Of a stretch of 18,960 bases of DNA, positions 6,680-13,952 are shown piece by piece. The number at the start of each line of letters is the position of its first letter. Within the stretch, counting starts at the first letter, position 1. A program made the translations under genes and the position numbers. The stretch is from Streptosporangiaceae bacterium (GTDB lineage: Bacteria; Actinomycetota; Actinomycetes; Streptosporangiales; Streptosporangiaceae): assembly GCA_030040475.1 (NCBI GenBank), contig JASHTQ010000515.1, positions 1-18,960 of the forward strand. Reading direction: 5' to 3'. Below the pieces are notes generated by a model, which was not told the DNA's origin, did no database searches, and saw only the letters and a program-made list of their open reading frames with translations.

Positions 6680-7270
6680 GTGGCATTAGACGGGGCCGCC
6701 GACAAACCGGACGGGACCAGCACCGACACGGCCGATAGCCGTGGATCCGGCGTGGACACGGCCGCAGAGCGGGACCGGCCGGCCGAGGTGCAGAGCCAGC
6801 CGGGGAACTACTCGGTCTCCGCGGCGGATCGGGCCCTTTACGCGGGCCAGGACCAGCACGGGGAAACCCAGGACCAGCACGGGGAAACGGGGCGCTCCGG
6901 CTGGGACGCGATACCCGCGCAGGACCGCCCGCCGGTGGATTCGATCCACCTCACTCCCGAACGTGGCAAGCACATTCTCGACGGGGACGCGACCGGAGGC
7001 GGGCACCGGAGCGGGACGGGCAGCCCAGGCAAGACGGAGTTTCCCGCAGGCTGGAGCGACGAAAAGAGCCTCGGCAACGTCCTGGACGTGGCCCAGCATC
7101 CCGATTCGCCACCGGTCCATCAAAACTGGAACGATAGCTGGCTGTGCACGGGCACCCGTGACGGCGTACAGGTGTGGGCGGTCGTCCAACGCGACGGGGA
7201 GATCCGCACGGGCTGGCCGGAACCGGGCGGCCCCGGCGTGGTGCAAAATCCCAGGAGAGGGGCGTCATGA
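6680..7270 (+). CDS. EndoU-family ribonuclease toxin, free-standing
   Basis: A 196-residue protein whose C-terminal 105 residues are a bacterial EndoU (BECR-fold) nuclease. Key motifs are KHILDGD (H98), GGGHRSGTG (H109), GKTEFPAGWS (K118), the strand CTGTRDGVQVWAVV and the closing GEIRTGWP with T177 and W179. These supply the two His, Lys and Thr-x-aromatic set expected of an RNase. Residues 1-90 are hydrophilic, low-complexity and contain a direct repeat (QDQHGET twice, a 21-bp duplication). No signal peptide, WXG/LXG, CdiA or Rhs delivery domain is present, and an in-frame TAA five codons upstream excludes a longer form. The GTG start has a GGGGCGG site. Its stop overlaps the immunity ATG (ATGA). 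It could be an orphan effector cassette or an intracellular toxin. Confidence 0.85.
   Translation: MALDGAADKPDGTSTDTADSRGSGVDTAAERDRPAEVQSQPGNYSVSAADRALYAGQDQHGETQDQHGETGRSGWDAIPAQDRPPVDSIHLTPERGKHILDGDATGGGHRSGTGSPGKTEFPAGWSDEKSLGNVLDVAQHPDSPPVHQNWNDSWLCTGTRDGVQVWAVVQRDGEIRTGWPEPGGPGVVQNPRRGAS
6848..6889 (+). repeat. 21-bp direct duplication in the toxin linker
   Basis: Two adjacent 21-base units encode QDQHGET twice (residues 57-70). They differ only at the last base, which suggests a recent duplication in the disordered N-terminal linker. Confidence 0.9.
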
Positions 7271-7524
7271 CCGAAGACGAGATCATCAGCCAAGCCGAGA
7301 CGCTCCCCGATCGATTCGCGGGCCGGGTGGACGAGAACACGCTGCGGAGCATCAAGGCCATGCGCGGCGGCGGCGAATACGGGGAGCTGACGATCGAGCT
7401 GGCCGCGTCGCTTGCCGCCCATCACACCCCGGTTACCGCGGCCGAGCGGGACGAACTGCTCGCGCTGCTGCAGGCGATGGGCATGCCCACCGATCCGATC
7501 GAGAGGCTGAACGTCCAGGGCTAA
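7267..7524 (+). CDS. MafI-like immunity protein for the EndoU toxin
   Basis: An 85-residue acidic, all-helical protein. The core GEYGELTIELAASLAAH, then TPVTAAERDELLALLQAMGM, resembles the MafI/CdiI-type immunity proteins that accompany EndoU toxins of MafB and CDI systems: a helical pair, then a PVT/PIS turn and a final helix ending near Met-Gly-Met. ATG at 7267 overlaps the toxin stop by four bases, so the two are co-translated, as expected for a toxin with its neutraliser. Similarity is by pattern, so the exact family is less certain than the role. Confidence 0.75.
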   Translation: MTEDEIISQAETLPDRFAGRVDENTLRSIKAMRGGGEYGELTIELAASLAAHHTPVTAAERDELLALLQAMGMPTDPIERLNVQG

Positions 7525-7545
7525 GCTGAGGCGACGGGAGGCGCC

Positions 7546-8115
7546 GTGGACATCACCCAGCTGATTCTCGACGATCACCATGAGCAGCGCCGGCTGTTCG
7601 CGATCCTGGAGCAGATCGACCGGGCGGACGCCGAGGTGCTGTCCGCGGTGTGGGCGCGGCTGGCGGTCTTCCTCGAGCTGCACGCGGCGGCCGAGGAGAA
7701 GATCTTCTATCCCGCGCTGCTGCAGGTGGGCCTGGCCGCGCGCCGGGCGGCCGGGGTGGAGGCCGAGACCCTGGACGCGATACACGACCACAACGAGATC
7801 AGGGACGCGGTCGCCGAGGTGGCCAACCACGAGGTCGGCACCGACGGCTGGTTCGCCGCGGTCGCCGGGGCGAACCTGGCCAACAGCGATCACATGGCCG
7901 AGGAGGAACGCGAGGGCCTGACCGACTTCCGGCGGCTGGCCGGGCTGCACCAGCGGCACGAGCTCGCGGTCGCGTTCGCCGCGTTCGAGGCCAGGAACTA
8001 CGCCGGGGTGCCCGCCATCGACCGGGACCCGGCCGGGTACGTCCGCGAGGAAGAAGAGACGCTGCAGCCGCGCCCCGCGGGCTCGCTCACGATCGGCAGC
8101 CTCAAGCGCCGCTGA
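7546..8115 (+). CDS. Hemerythrin HHE-domain protein
   Basis: A 189-residue protein with a complete diiron ligand set: H12 (DDHHEQ), H46 and E50 (LHAAAEEK), H82 with E84 (HDHNEIRD), and H116 with E120 (DHMAEEER). These define the four-helix HHE bundle that binds O2 or NO, or senses redox state. The C-terminal 60 residues are a family-typical extension ending in LTIGSLKRR. GTG at 7546 is preceded by GGGAGG five bases away. It starts 21 bases after the immunity gene on the same strand, so the toxin, immunity and hemerythrin genes are probably co-transcribed. A direct functional link to the toxin is not shown. Confidence 0.92.
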   Translation: MDITQLILDDHHEQRRLFAILEQIDRADAEVLSAVWARLAVFLELHAAAEEKIFYPALLQVGLAARRAAGVEAETLDAIHDHNEIRDAVAEVANHEVGTDGWFAAVAGANLANSDHMAEEEREGLTDFRRLAGLHQRHELAVAFAAFEARNYAGVPAIDRDPAGYVREEEETLQPRPAGSLTIGSLKRR

Positions 8116-8137
8116 CCAGGCTGACCACGCTGACCAC
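8111..8137 (+). repeat. Three 9-bp tandem repeats at the end of the hemerythrin gene
   Basis: GCTGACCA(G/C) occurs three times in a row, and the first copy contains the hemerythrin stop codon. It appears to be a slippage product with no coding consequence. Confidence 0.75.
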
Positions 8138-8148
8138 GCGGAAAGCCG

Positions 8149-8170
8149 CGCCGCCGAGGGCGGTTCTTTC
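8149..8170 (+). terminator. Weak candidate terminator after the toxin-hemerythrin operon
   Basis: GCCGCC-GAG-GGCGG followed by TTCTTTC forms a short GC stem with a pyrimidine-rich tail about 35 bases after the hemerythrin stop. The stem is short, so confidence is limited. Confidence 0.4.
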
Positions 8171-8294
8171 TGCAACCGTTCTGCACCTGACGGGGATTCG
8201 GGCTGCTACCGACGCCGGGAAACCTACCGGTTAACAGATAAAGCTTCGGGCCGGAGAGGCGACCGACCCTGTTCACACGAGAGGGGTGGCACGG

Positions 8295-8759
8295 ATGACT
8301 GCCAGCCACACCGCGGTGTCCGCAGAACTCGGCGTCGGGCTCGTCGGACCGGAGCACACGATCGTGCCGTTGATGGCCAGCCTGTACTACAACCGCCAGG
8401 ACCCGTACGCGGTCCGGATTGCCTTCCATGTGGGAACGGACGAGCCGGTGGAGTGGACTCTCGCCCGTGACCTGCTCGCGGCGGCTTTGCACGCCAGGGA
8501 GGGAATCGGCGATGTGCAGGCCTGGCCGTCCGCGGCACCAGGTGACCCGGCAGCGGGGGTAAACGGTGAGGGGACCGCTGCCGGGCACCAGATCTTGAAC
8601 ATCTCGATGTCCTCGCCGTTCGGGCACGCGCTGTTCCAGGTCTCGGCCGGGGAGATAGCCGAATTCCTGGACCGCACCTACGAGATCGTCGCCGTCGGCG
8701 ACGAGACCGAGCAGATCGACTTCGACACCGAGCTGGCCAACCTGCTCAACCAGGCCTGA
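8295..8759 (+). CDS. SsgA-like sporulation and cell-division protein
   Basis: A 154-residue member of the SsgA/SsgB family, which localises the Z-ring during sporulation-specific division in actinomycetes. The pattern runs in family order: PLMASLYYNRQDPYAVRIAF, GTDEPVEWTLARDLLAAAL, GIGDVQAWPS, LNISMSSPFGHALFQV, and the C-terminal IAEFLDRTYEIVAVGDE with DTELANLL. A Gly/Ala-rich insert (about residues 79-98) lies between the WPS strand and the next strand. ATG at 8295 is chosen because GAGAGGGG lies about eight bases upstream; GTG at 8286 falls inside that site. It ends convergently with the aminotransferase gene across a strong hairpin. Confidence 0.9.
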   Translation: MTASHTAVSAELGVGLVGPEHTIVPLMASLYYNRQDPYAVRIAFHVGTDEPVEWTLARDLLAAALHAREGIGDVQAWPSAAPGDPAAGVNGEGTAAGHQILNISMSSPFGHALFQVSAGEIAEFLDRTYEIVAVGDETEQIDFDTELANLLNQA

Positions 8760-8790
8760 CCACGGGGCGGGGGGAGCCCGCCTGTCCGCC

Positions 8791-8819
8791 CGAGCCGCCG
8801 GCCACAACCCGGCGGCTCG
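8791..8819. terminator. Shared terminator hairpin between convergent genes
   Basis: A perfect 11-bp stem (CGAGCCGCCGG / CCGGCGGCTCG) encloses a seven-base loop between the SsgA-like stop and the aminotransferase stop. It lacks a T tract, which is common for actinomycete terminators. Confidence 0.7.
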
Positions 8820-8831
8820 TCCGCGTTCCCG

Positions 8832-9821
8832 TCACGCGACCGGGGTGCCCGTGGTCGCGGTCAGCTCGGCGAACAGGCCGGTGAGCAGCTTGGTCACCGG
8901 GCCCGGCACCCCGGCAGAACCGGCAGAACCAACAGAACCGGCAGAACCAACGTGACCGGCGGGACCGGCGGGACCAACAGGACCGGCGGGACCGGCGGGA
9001 CCGGCGCCGATCGGGCGGCCGTCTACCGACACGACCGGGGCGAGGCCGCCCATCGTGCCGGTGACGAACGCCTCGTCGGCGGTGTACAGCTGGGGCAGCG
9101 TGTAGTCGCCGACCTGGCAGGCGATCCCGGCCGAGGCGGCGAGCTCGAGAACGACGGCCCTGGTGATGCCGGCCGGGCACGACACGGTGGTCGGCGTCGC
9201 CAGCGTCCCGCCGATCACCATGAAGACGTGCGTGGCGTTGGTCTCCGCGATGAAGCCCCGGTGGTCGAGCATCACCGCGTCGTCGGCGCCGGCGACGTTC
9301 GCCTCGATCTTGGCCAGGATCGACGGCAGCAGGTTGTTGTGGTGGATCTTCGGGTCCAGGCTGTCCGGCGCGGGACGGCGCACGCTCGCGGTGATCAGCG
9401 TGATGCCCGCCGGGTCGTAGACCGGGTCCTTGTACTCGGCGAGCACGATCAGCGTCGGGCCCGCCCGGTTGAGCCGGGGGTCCATGCCGGAGGTGATCTT
9501 GACGCCGCGGGTCAGCGTGAGCCTGATGTGCACGCCGTCCCGCATCCCGTTCGCCTCCAGCGTGCGCCGGATCTGCTCGGCGATCTGCTCGTCGGAGGGG
9601 ATCGCCTCGAAGGCGAGCGCCCGCGCGCCGGCCCGCAGCCTGGCCAGGTGATCCTCCAGCCGGAAGATCCTCCCTGCGTACAGCCGCAGCCCCTCCCAGA
9701 CCGCGTCGCCGCCCTGCACCACCGAGTCGAACGGGTTCACCGCCGCCCGGTCGCGGTGGCTGAGCCGACCGCCGACGTTGACGATCAGGTCACGGTTGCG
9801 CTCATCGAATACCTGAAGCAT
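8832..9821 (-). CDS. Class IV PLP-dependent aminotransferase (BCAT/D-amino-acid transaminase-like)
   Basis: A 329-residue fold-type IV transaminase. Recognisable segments are FDSVVQGGDAVWEGLR (31-46), the PLP Lys K158 in LDPKIHHNNLL, E193 in GFIAETNATHVFMV, and the phosphate-binding VTGTMGGLAPV (253-263). Substrate, branched-chain L- or D-amino acid or aminodeoxychorismate-like, cannot be fixed from sequence. ATG at 9821 follows GGAGGG by five bases and shares its A with the upstream sulfotransferase stop (TGATG). Residues 272-305 are a collagen-like Gly-x-y insertion between DGRPIG and PGPVTKLL, which are normally close together. It is the last gene of the mscR operon. Confidence 0.88.
   Translation of the reverse strand: MLQVFDERNRDLIVNVGGRLSHRDRAAVNPFDSVVQGGDAVWEGLRLYAGRIFRLEDHLARLRAGARALAFEAIPSDEQIAEQIRRTLEANGMRDGVHIRLTLTRGVKITSGMDPRLNRAGPTLIVLAEYKDPVYDPAGITLITASVRRPAPDSLDPKIHHNNLLPSILAKIEANVAGADDAVMLDHRGFIAETNATHVFMVIGGTLATPTTVSCPAGITRAVVLELAASAGIACQVGDYTLPQLYTADEAFVTGTMGGLAPVVSVDGRPIGAGPAGPAGPVGPAGPAGHVGSAGSVGSAGSAGVPGPVTKLLTGLFAELTATTGTPVA
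8907..9008 (-). repeat. Collagen-like 9-bp tandem repeat in the aminotransferase gene
   Basis: About eleven 9-base units (ggcgggacc or ggcagaacc on the + strand) encode a Gly-Pro-Ala / Gly-Ser-Ala triplet series. Two sub-arrays are visible: Gly-Pro-rich first, Gly-Ser-rich second. The frame is kept through the array. Confidence 0.9.
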
Positions 9822-10564
9822 CACGACCCTCCATGAACAACAAGGCGGTACCGGTGCAGCCGCTCGAAGTACGGCATGCAGCGCTCGGCGAGCGGCTCGA
9901 GGCGGGCGGGCAGCCGCTGCGCCGGCGGACGGTAGGCGGCGAACCCGGTGGAGGACAGAACGCTGGCGTACCAGTACGGCGCCCACACGCCGTCGCTGGC
10001 GCGCGGCCCGGCCGGCCAGCTCAGCATCCGCTCGTCGAACGGCACGTCCAGCGCCGCGCACAGCGCCCGTAGCACCCCTGGGGGATCGCACAGCAGGTCA
10101 CGCGAATCGACCACGGGGCCGCCGAACGACTCGAATATCTCCGCCTGCTGCACCACGCCGAGATCGGCGAGGGTCGGCTCGGCGCGCACCCTGGCATAGG
10201 AGGCCAGCAGCTCACGCGGGTCCCTGATCAGGTGCGCGTGCCGCAGCGGGGCGAACGCGGCGCGATCCACCTCGGGCAGCAGGTGATGGGTCATGTGCTT
10301 GGCGTAGCCGACCCGGACGCCCGCCGGCAGCGGGCCGGCCGTCAGCTCGCGCAGCACGACCCGCCAGTCGGTGGGCTGGCTGGCGATCACCGCGTCCCTG
10401 CCTGGGTGGTCAATGCCGGTGCGGTCCAGGTAGAAGGCGTACAGCGGCTCGTCGACGACGACCGTGTCCGGCCTGTTCTCCCAGGCCCGCATCAGCGCGG
10501 TGGAGACCGTCCGCGGCCCGGACCACATGGCGACGCGGGCCTGCGGGCCCACGGCGGCGCTCAC
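9821..10564 (-). CDS. Sulfotransferase-like family protein
   Basis: A 247-residue P-loop protein. [19 protein letters not shown] (about 14-32) is the 5'-phosphosulfate-type loop, DEPLYAFYL follows, and [16 protein letters not shown] is the 3'-phosphate-binding strand and helix of PAPS-dependent sulfotransferases. This bacterial subfamily is, in my knowledge, often found beside class IV aminotransferases, as here. The substrate is unknown and sulfotransfer is not demonstrated for the subfamily. The GTG start overlaps the mscR stop by four bases (GTGA), and its own stop overlaps the aminotransferase start, giving continuous coupling through the operon. Confidence 0.8.
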   Translation of the reverse strand: MSAAVGPQARVAMWSGPRTVSTALMRAWENRPDTVVVDEPLYAFYLDRTGIDHPGRDAVIASQPTDWRVVLRELTAGPLPAGVRVGYAKHMTHHLLPEVDRAAFAPLRHAHLIRDPRELLASYARVRAEPTLADLGVVQQAEIFESFGGPVVDSRDLLCDPPGVLRALCAALDVPFDERMLSWPAGPRASDGVWAPYWYASVLSSTGFAAYRPPAQRLPARLEPLAERCMPYFERLHRYRLVVHGGS

Positions 10565-11646
10565 AGCGTCACGACGCTGCGCAGCACCTCCCCGCGGCCC
10601 ATCTTGGCGAAGGCCTCCTCCACGTCGCCGAGCGAGATCGTCTCCGAGACGAACTTGTCGAGCGGCAGCCGCCCGGACAGGTGCAGGTCGACCAGCATCG
10701 GGAAGTCACGGCTGGGCAGGCAGTCCCCGTACCAGGAGGACTTCAGCGCGCCGCCGCGGCCGAACACGTCGAGCAGCGGCAGTTCCAGCCGCATGTCGGG
10801 GGTCGGCACGCCGACGAGCACCACGGTGCCGGCCAGGTCGCGGGCGTAGAACGCCTGCTGGTAGGTCTCCGGCCTGCCGATCGCCTCGATCACCACGTCC
10901 GCGCCGTTGCCGCCGGTCAGCGCCTGGATCCCGGCGACCGGGTCGTCGGTCCGCGAGTTGATCACGTGCGTGGCGCCGAACCCGCGCGCCCACTCCAGCT
11001 TCCTGTCGTCCACGTCGACCGCGATGATCGTGTTCGCGCCCGCGAGGCGGGCGCCGAGGATCGCGCCGTCGCCGACGCCGCCGCATCCGATCACCGCCAC
11101 GCTGTCGCCGCGGCCGACCCCGCCGGTGTTGATCGCGGCGCCGATGCCCGCCATCACCCCGCAGCCGAGCAGCCCCGCGGTGGCCGCCCCGATGGCCGGG
11201 TTGACCTTGGTGCACTGGCCCGAGGCAACCAGCGTCTTGGAGACGAACGCGCCGATGCCGAGCGCCGGCGACAGCGGGGTGCCGTCTTCCAGCGTCATCT
11301 TCTGGCTGGCGTTGTGGGTGGCAAAGCAGTACCAGGGCCGGCCGCGGCTGCAGGCCCGGCACCGCCCGCACACCGCCCGCCAGTTGAGGATGACGAAGTC
11401 GCCGGGCGCCACGTCGGTCACGCCAGGCCCGACCTCCTGGACCACCCCGGCCGCCTCATGCCCGAGCAGGTACGGGAAGTCGTCCCCGATCCCGCCCTCC
11501 TTATAGTGCAGGTCGGTGTGACAGACGCCGCAGGCCTGGACGTTGACGAGCGCCTCGCCGGGACCAGGCTCCGGCACCAGCACCGTCGTCACCTCCACCG
11601 GCTCGCCCTTGCCCCGCGCCACCACGCCCTGAACGCTGATCGTCAC
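10561..11646 (-). CDS. mscR: S-(hydroxymethyl)mycothiol dehydrogenase (mycothiol-dependent formaldehyde dehydrogenase)
   Basis: A 361-residue zinc medium-chain dehydrogenase that oxidises the formaldehyde-mycothiol adduct; it is also credited with S-nitrosomycothiol reduction. The length equals the family norm. Motifs: catalytic zinc Cys in [13 protein letters not shown] (C42), GHEAAGVV (62-69), structural zinc cysteines C93, C96, C99 and C107, the NAD loop [10 protein letters not shown], the strongly diagnostic [16 protein letters not shown], and [14 protein letters not shown]. The GTG start at 11646 follows an AGAAGG site; the longer open frame upstream belongs to the antisense of another gene. 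It leads a three-gene operon. MscR is often paired with a metallo-hydrolase in relatives, so the sulfotransferase/aminotransferase partners are unusual. An A-rich leader precedes it. Confidence 0.95.
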   Translation of the reverse strand: MTISVQGVVARGKGEPVEVTTVLVPEPGPGEALVNVQACGVCHTDLHYKEGGIGDDFPYLLGHEAAGVVQEVGPGVTDVAPGDFVILNWRAVCGRCRACSRGRPWYCFATHNASQKMTLEDGTPLSPALGIGAFVSKTLVASGQCTKVNPAIGAATAGLLGCGVMAGIGAAINTGGVGRGDSVAVIGCGGVGDGAILGARLAGANTIIAVDVDDRKLEWARGFGATHVINSRTDDPVAGIQALTGGNGADVVIEAIGRPETYQQAFYARDLAGTVVLVGVPTPDMRLELPLLDVFGRGGALKSSWYGDCLPSRDFPMLVDLHLSGRLPLDKFVSETISLGDVEEAFAKMGRGEVLRSVVTL

Positions 11647-11801
11647 AGCCCACCTTCTTTTTTTTAAAATCATTTTTCCGAACGAACCGTTGTGCCAGGT
11701 CCAATCATTGCCGCTCGCCCCGGTGGGTGGAAGCCCGGGCATGCGACCGCCTGCCGACGTGCTTGGCCGAACGAACCAGGTGACGGCGATCCGCTCGCCG
11801 C
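11647..11801 (-). promoter_or_regulatory. mscR promoter region with 11-bp direct repeats and A-rich leader
   Basis: CCGAACGAACC occurs at 11678-11688 and again at 11767-11777, 89 bp apart, in the gap before mscR. Between the nearer copy and the start codon lies an AT-rich stretch with eight T and five T on the + strand (11658-11677), a striking drop in GC content. Together these suggest a promoter with regulator sites. No sigma-factor consensus could be assigned. Confidence 0.4.
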
Positions 11802-12899
11802 TTACGAGGCCGGGGAGTCCACCCGCTGGCGGCCGGGCGGGGTGAGCACGGCGACGGCCACGATGGCCGCGACGAGGTCCAGGTAGGCACCGATGCCCCA
11901 GTTGATGCTCACCCCGGAGAGGCCGTCGGTGCTCGGCTTGAGCACGAAGCCGATGAAGACGAGCAGCAGGTTGAGTCCGGTGGCAATGAGCAGTACCTGG
12001 TCGTAGCTCAGCGGGATCTTGACCGGCAGGGTCCCGAAGCCGGCCGTGAGGACCAGGTAGGCCACGATCAGCAGGACGACGATGAACACCAGCCACAGCC
12101 AGCCGTGCGCGGCCGTGCCCGACTCCGAGGCGGTTTGCGCCGCGAGCCCCAGGTCGTTGTTCGCCGACACGCTGCCGTTGAACCAGGGCAGGAACAGCGA
12201 GATGAGAACCACGAGCGAGGCGATGCCCGTGATCCAGTCGCTCCGCTTCCACCGCTTGGAGTCGAACTTGAACGCCGACGCCCCCGACTGCCCGCCCAGT
12301 TGACTCCACGCCGAGCCGGGGGCCTGCGAGGGCTGCTGGCCCTGCGACCACGACGGCGCCTGGCCGCCCGGCTGCTGGCCCTGCCACGACGGCGGCTGGG
12401 AACCCGCTTGCTGGCCCTGCGACCACGACGGGGCCTGGCCGCCCGGCTGCCGGTCCTGCCACGACGGCGGCTGGGAACCCGGCTGCTGGCCCTGCGACCA
12501 CGACGGGGACTGGCCGCCCGGCTGCCGGTCCTGCCACGACGGGGACTGCGGACCCGGCTGCTGGCCCTGCGACCAGGACGGGGACTGGCCGCTCGGCTGC
12601 TGGCCCTGGCCCTGGCCCTGGGACCAGGACGGGGCGTGGGGATTCGTCGGCTGGCTGCCCTGCGGGTAGGCCGGGCGCTGGACGGTCGGCGGCTGGGGGC
12701 TCTGGGACCACGAGGGGAGCGGTGCCGTCGCCGGCTGGCCGGGCGATGACCACGACGAGGGCGCCGAGGGATCCATCCGGTCCTCGGTCGATCCGCTGGC
12801 CCCCGACGCCGAACCGGTGTCCTCGGCCGCCTGCGTGCCGCAACGCGGGCACACAGCAGACCCCTCAGCCAGGTAGTTACCGCAATGACCGCAGTACAT
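11802..12899 (-). CDS. Zinc-ribbon, repeat-linker, four-helix membrane protein
   Basis: A 365-residue protein in three parts. Residues 3-20 form a zinc ribbon (CGHC then CPRC). Residues 21-200 are a Gln/Ser/Pro/Trp-rich linker with a 25-residue tandem repeat ([11 protein letters not shown]... then [10 protein letters not shown]). The C-terminal part has four membrane helices, about 222-240, 266-288, 299-320 and 337-352. This layout is common among actinobacterial hypothetical proteins; role unknown. ATG at 12899 follows a near-perfect GGGGAGGA site, so the longer frame from 12926 is not used. A 7-bp hairpin (12933-12954) lies in its leader, and a TATACT sequence further up may be the -10 element. 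Confidence 0.8.
   Translation of the reverse strand: MYCGHCGNYLAEGSAVCPRCGTQAAEDTGSASGASGSTEDRMDPSAPSSWSSPGQPATAPLPSWSQSPQPPTVQRPAYPQGSQPTNPHAPSWSQGQGQGQQPSGQSPSWSQGQQPGPQSPSWQDRQPGGQSPSWSQGQQPGSQPPSWQDRQPGGQAPSWSQGQQAGSQPPSWQGQQPGGQAPSWSQGQQPSQAPGSAWSQLGGQSGASAFKFDSKRWKRSDWITGIASLVVLISLFLPWFNGSVSANNDLGLAAQTASESGTAAHGWLWLVFIVVLLIVAYLVLTAGFGTLPVKIPLSYDQVLLIATGLNLLLVFIGFVLKPSTDGLSGVSINWGIGAYLDLVAAIVAVAVLTPPGRQRVDSPAS
12330..12584 (-). repeat. 75-bp tandem repeat encoding Ser-Trp-Gln-rich units
   Basis: About 3.4 copies of a 75-base (25-residue) unit cover residues 106-190. Each unit is itself two related halves of 13 and 12 residues, each containing PSW. Copies differ by a few substitutions (GPQ/GSQ/AGSQ; DRQ/GQQ). 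Confidence 0.88.
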
Positions 12900-13054
12900 C
12901 GATTCCTCCCCAGTAGGCGGAGACACGCTCCGCCACCCCTCAGCTGCGGGGTGGTTTGGCCCCCTTCAGCGGAATCTTCGCATAAGGAGCCCTCAGAGGA
13001 GTATAGGGCGTTTTGATCTTCCCCTCGGCGGCCAATTGGAATGCCCCGGCGGGG

Positions 13055-13948
13055 CTAGCCGAGCAGGTACTCGCCGCGGGCCACGATGACCGCGGAGCCG
13101 CCGACCAGAACGCGCTCGATCCGGTCGGCGGTGCCCTCGGCCCGCGCGTACAGCACGGACGGCCTGCCGATCTCCTCGCCCTGCCTGATCTCGACCTCCG
13201 CGCCGAAGGCGATCCGGCCATGCCGGGCCAGGTGCACCGCGAGCGGGCCGGCCGCTGAGCCGGTCGCCGGGTCCTCGGGCACGCCGTGAAACGGCGCGAA
13301 CATCCGGGTCTTCCAGCGGGCGCCGCGGCCGGCGAAACAGCTCACGCCGACCTGGAACTCGGCAAGCGCGCGCTGGTCGGGGCTGAGCCTGGCCACCTCG
13401 TCCTCGCTGGCCAGCTCGACGTAGACGTGCCTGGGGCCGTTGCGGTACGCCGCCACGGGCAGGCCGGATCGCGGCACGCCGAGCGCGGCGAGCAGCTCCG
13501 CGACGTGCTCGAACGGCTCGGCCACCGGGATCGGCTGCGTCATCCGGCCGAAGACGACCCGGTCGCCGTCTCGTTCCAGCTCGACGGGCACCGGGCCGAG
13601 GCCGGTCTCCAGGCTCACCTTGGCGACGCCGAGCAGGTCGCCGAGGACGAACGCGGCGCCGAGCACCGGATGGCCGGCGAACGGGAGCTCACCGACCGGG
13701 GTGAAGATCCTGACCAGGCAGTCGCAGCCCCGCTCGGAGGGCAGGAAGAACACGGTCTCGGACAGGTTCAGTTCCCTGGCGGTGCGCTGCATCAGGGCGC
13801 CGTCCAGGCCGCGCCCGTCGGGGAACACGCCGAGCTGGTTGCCCTGCAGCGGGCGGGCGGTGAACACGTCGGCGATGAGATAGCGGCGCCGCAGGCCGGC
13901 CGGGGGCTCGGCGGACCACAGCGAACCCGCGGGTGAGTCAGCTGCCAC
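13055..13948 (-). CDS. PhzF-family isomerase/epimerase
   Basis: A 297-residue protein of the PhzF / diaminopimelate-epimerase fold. The first half carries ADVFTARPLQGNQLGVF, the catalytic-base Glu E64 in NLSETVFF, TPVGELPFAGHP (GHP at 92-94) and LGAAFVL. The second half carries FAPFHGVPEDPATGSAAGPLAVHL. PhzF itself isomerises a phenazine precursor; most family members have unknown substrates, and no phenazine genes are nearby. The GTG start lies four bases after the hpnB stop, so it is coupled to hpnB. The first 20 residues precede the conserved RRYLIADVF and could be leader or a wrong start. Confidence 0.88.
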   Translation of the reverse strand: MAADSPAGSLWSAEPPAGLRRRYLIADVFTARPLQGNQLGVFPDGRGLDGALMQRTARELNLSETVFFLPSERGCDCLVRIFTPVGELPFAGHPVLGAAFVLGDLLGVAKVSLETGLGPVPVELERDGDRVVFGRMTQPIPVAEPFEHVAELLAALGVPRSGLPVAAYRNGPRHVYVELASEDEVARLSPDQRALAEFQVGVSCFAGRGARWKTRMFAPFHGVPEDPATGSAAGPLAVHLARHGRIAFGAEVEIRQGEEIGRPSVLYARAEGTADRIERVLVGGSAVIVARGEYLLG

Positions 13949-13952
13949 GCAG

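Noticed and set aside
10561..12852. A 763-codon leftward open frame that would make a long N-terminal extension of MscR.
   Set aside because: The upstream 400 codons are an alternative frame of the zinc-ribbon gene; mscR has its own GTG, ribosome site and exact family length.
12940..13221. Leftward 93-codon frame ending KIKTPYTPLRAPYAKIPLKG.
   Set aside because: Most of it is antisense-frame sequence of phzF; the sensible-looking tail is a short AT-richer intergenic stretch with no start of its own.
13055..13948. Phenazine biosynthesis cluster.
   Set aside because: A lone PhzF-family gene is common in bacteria without phenazines; no phzABCDEG genes are present.
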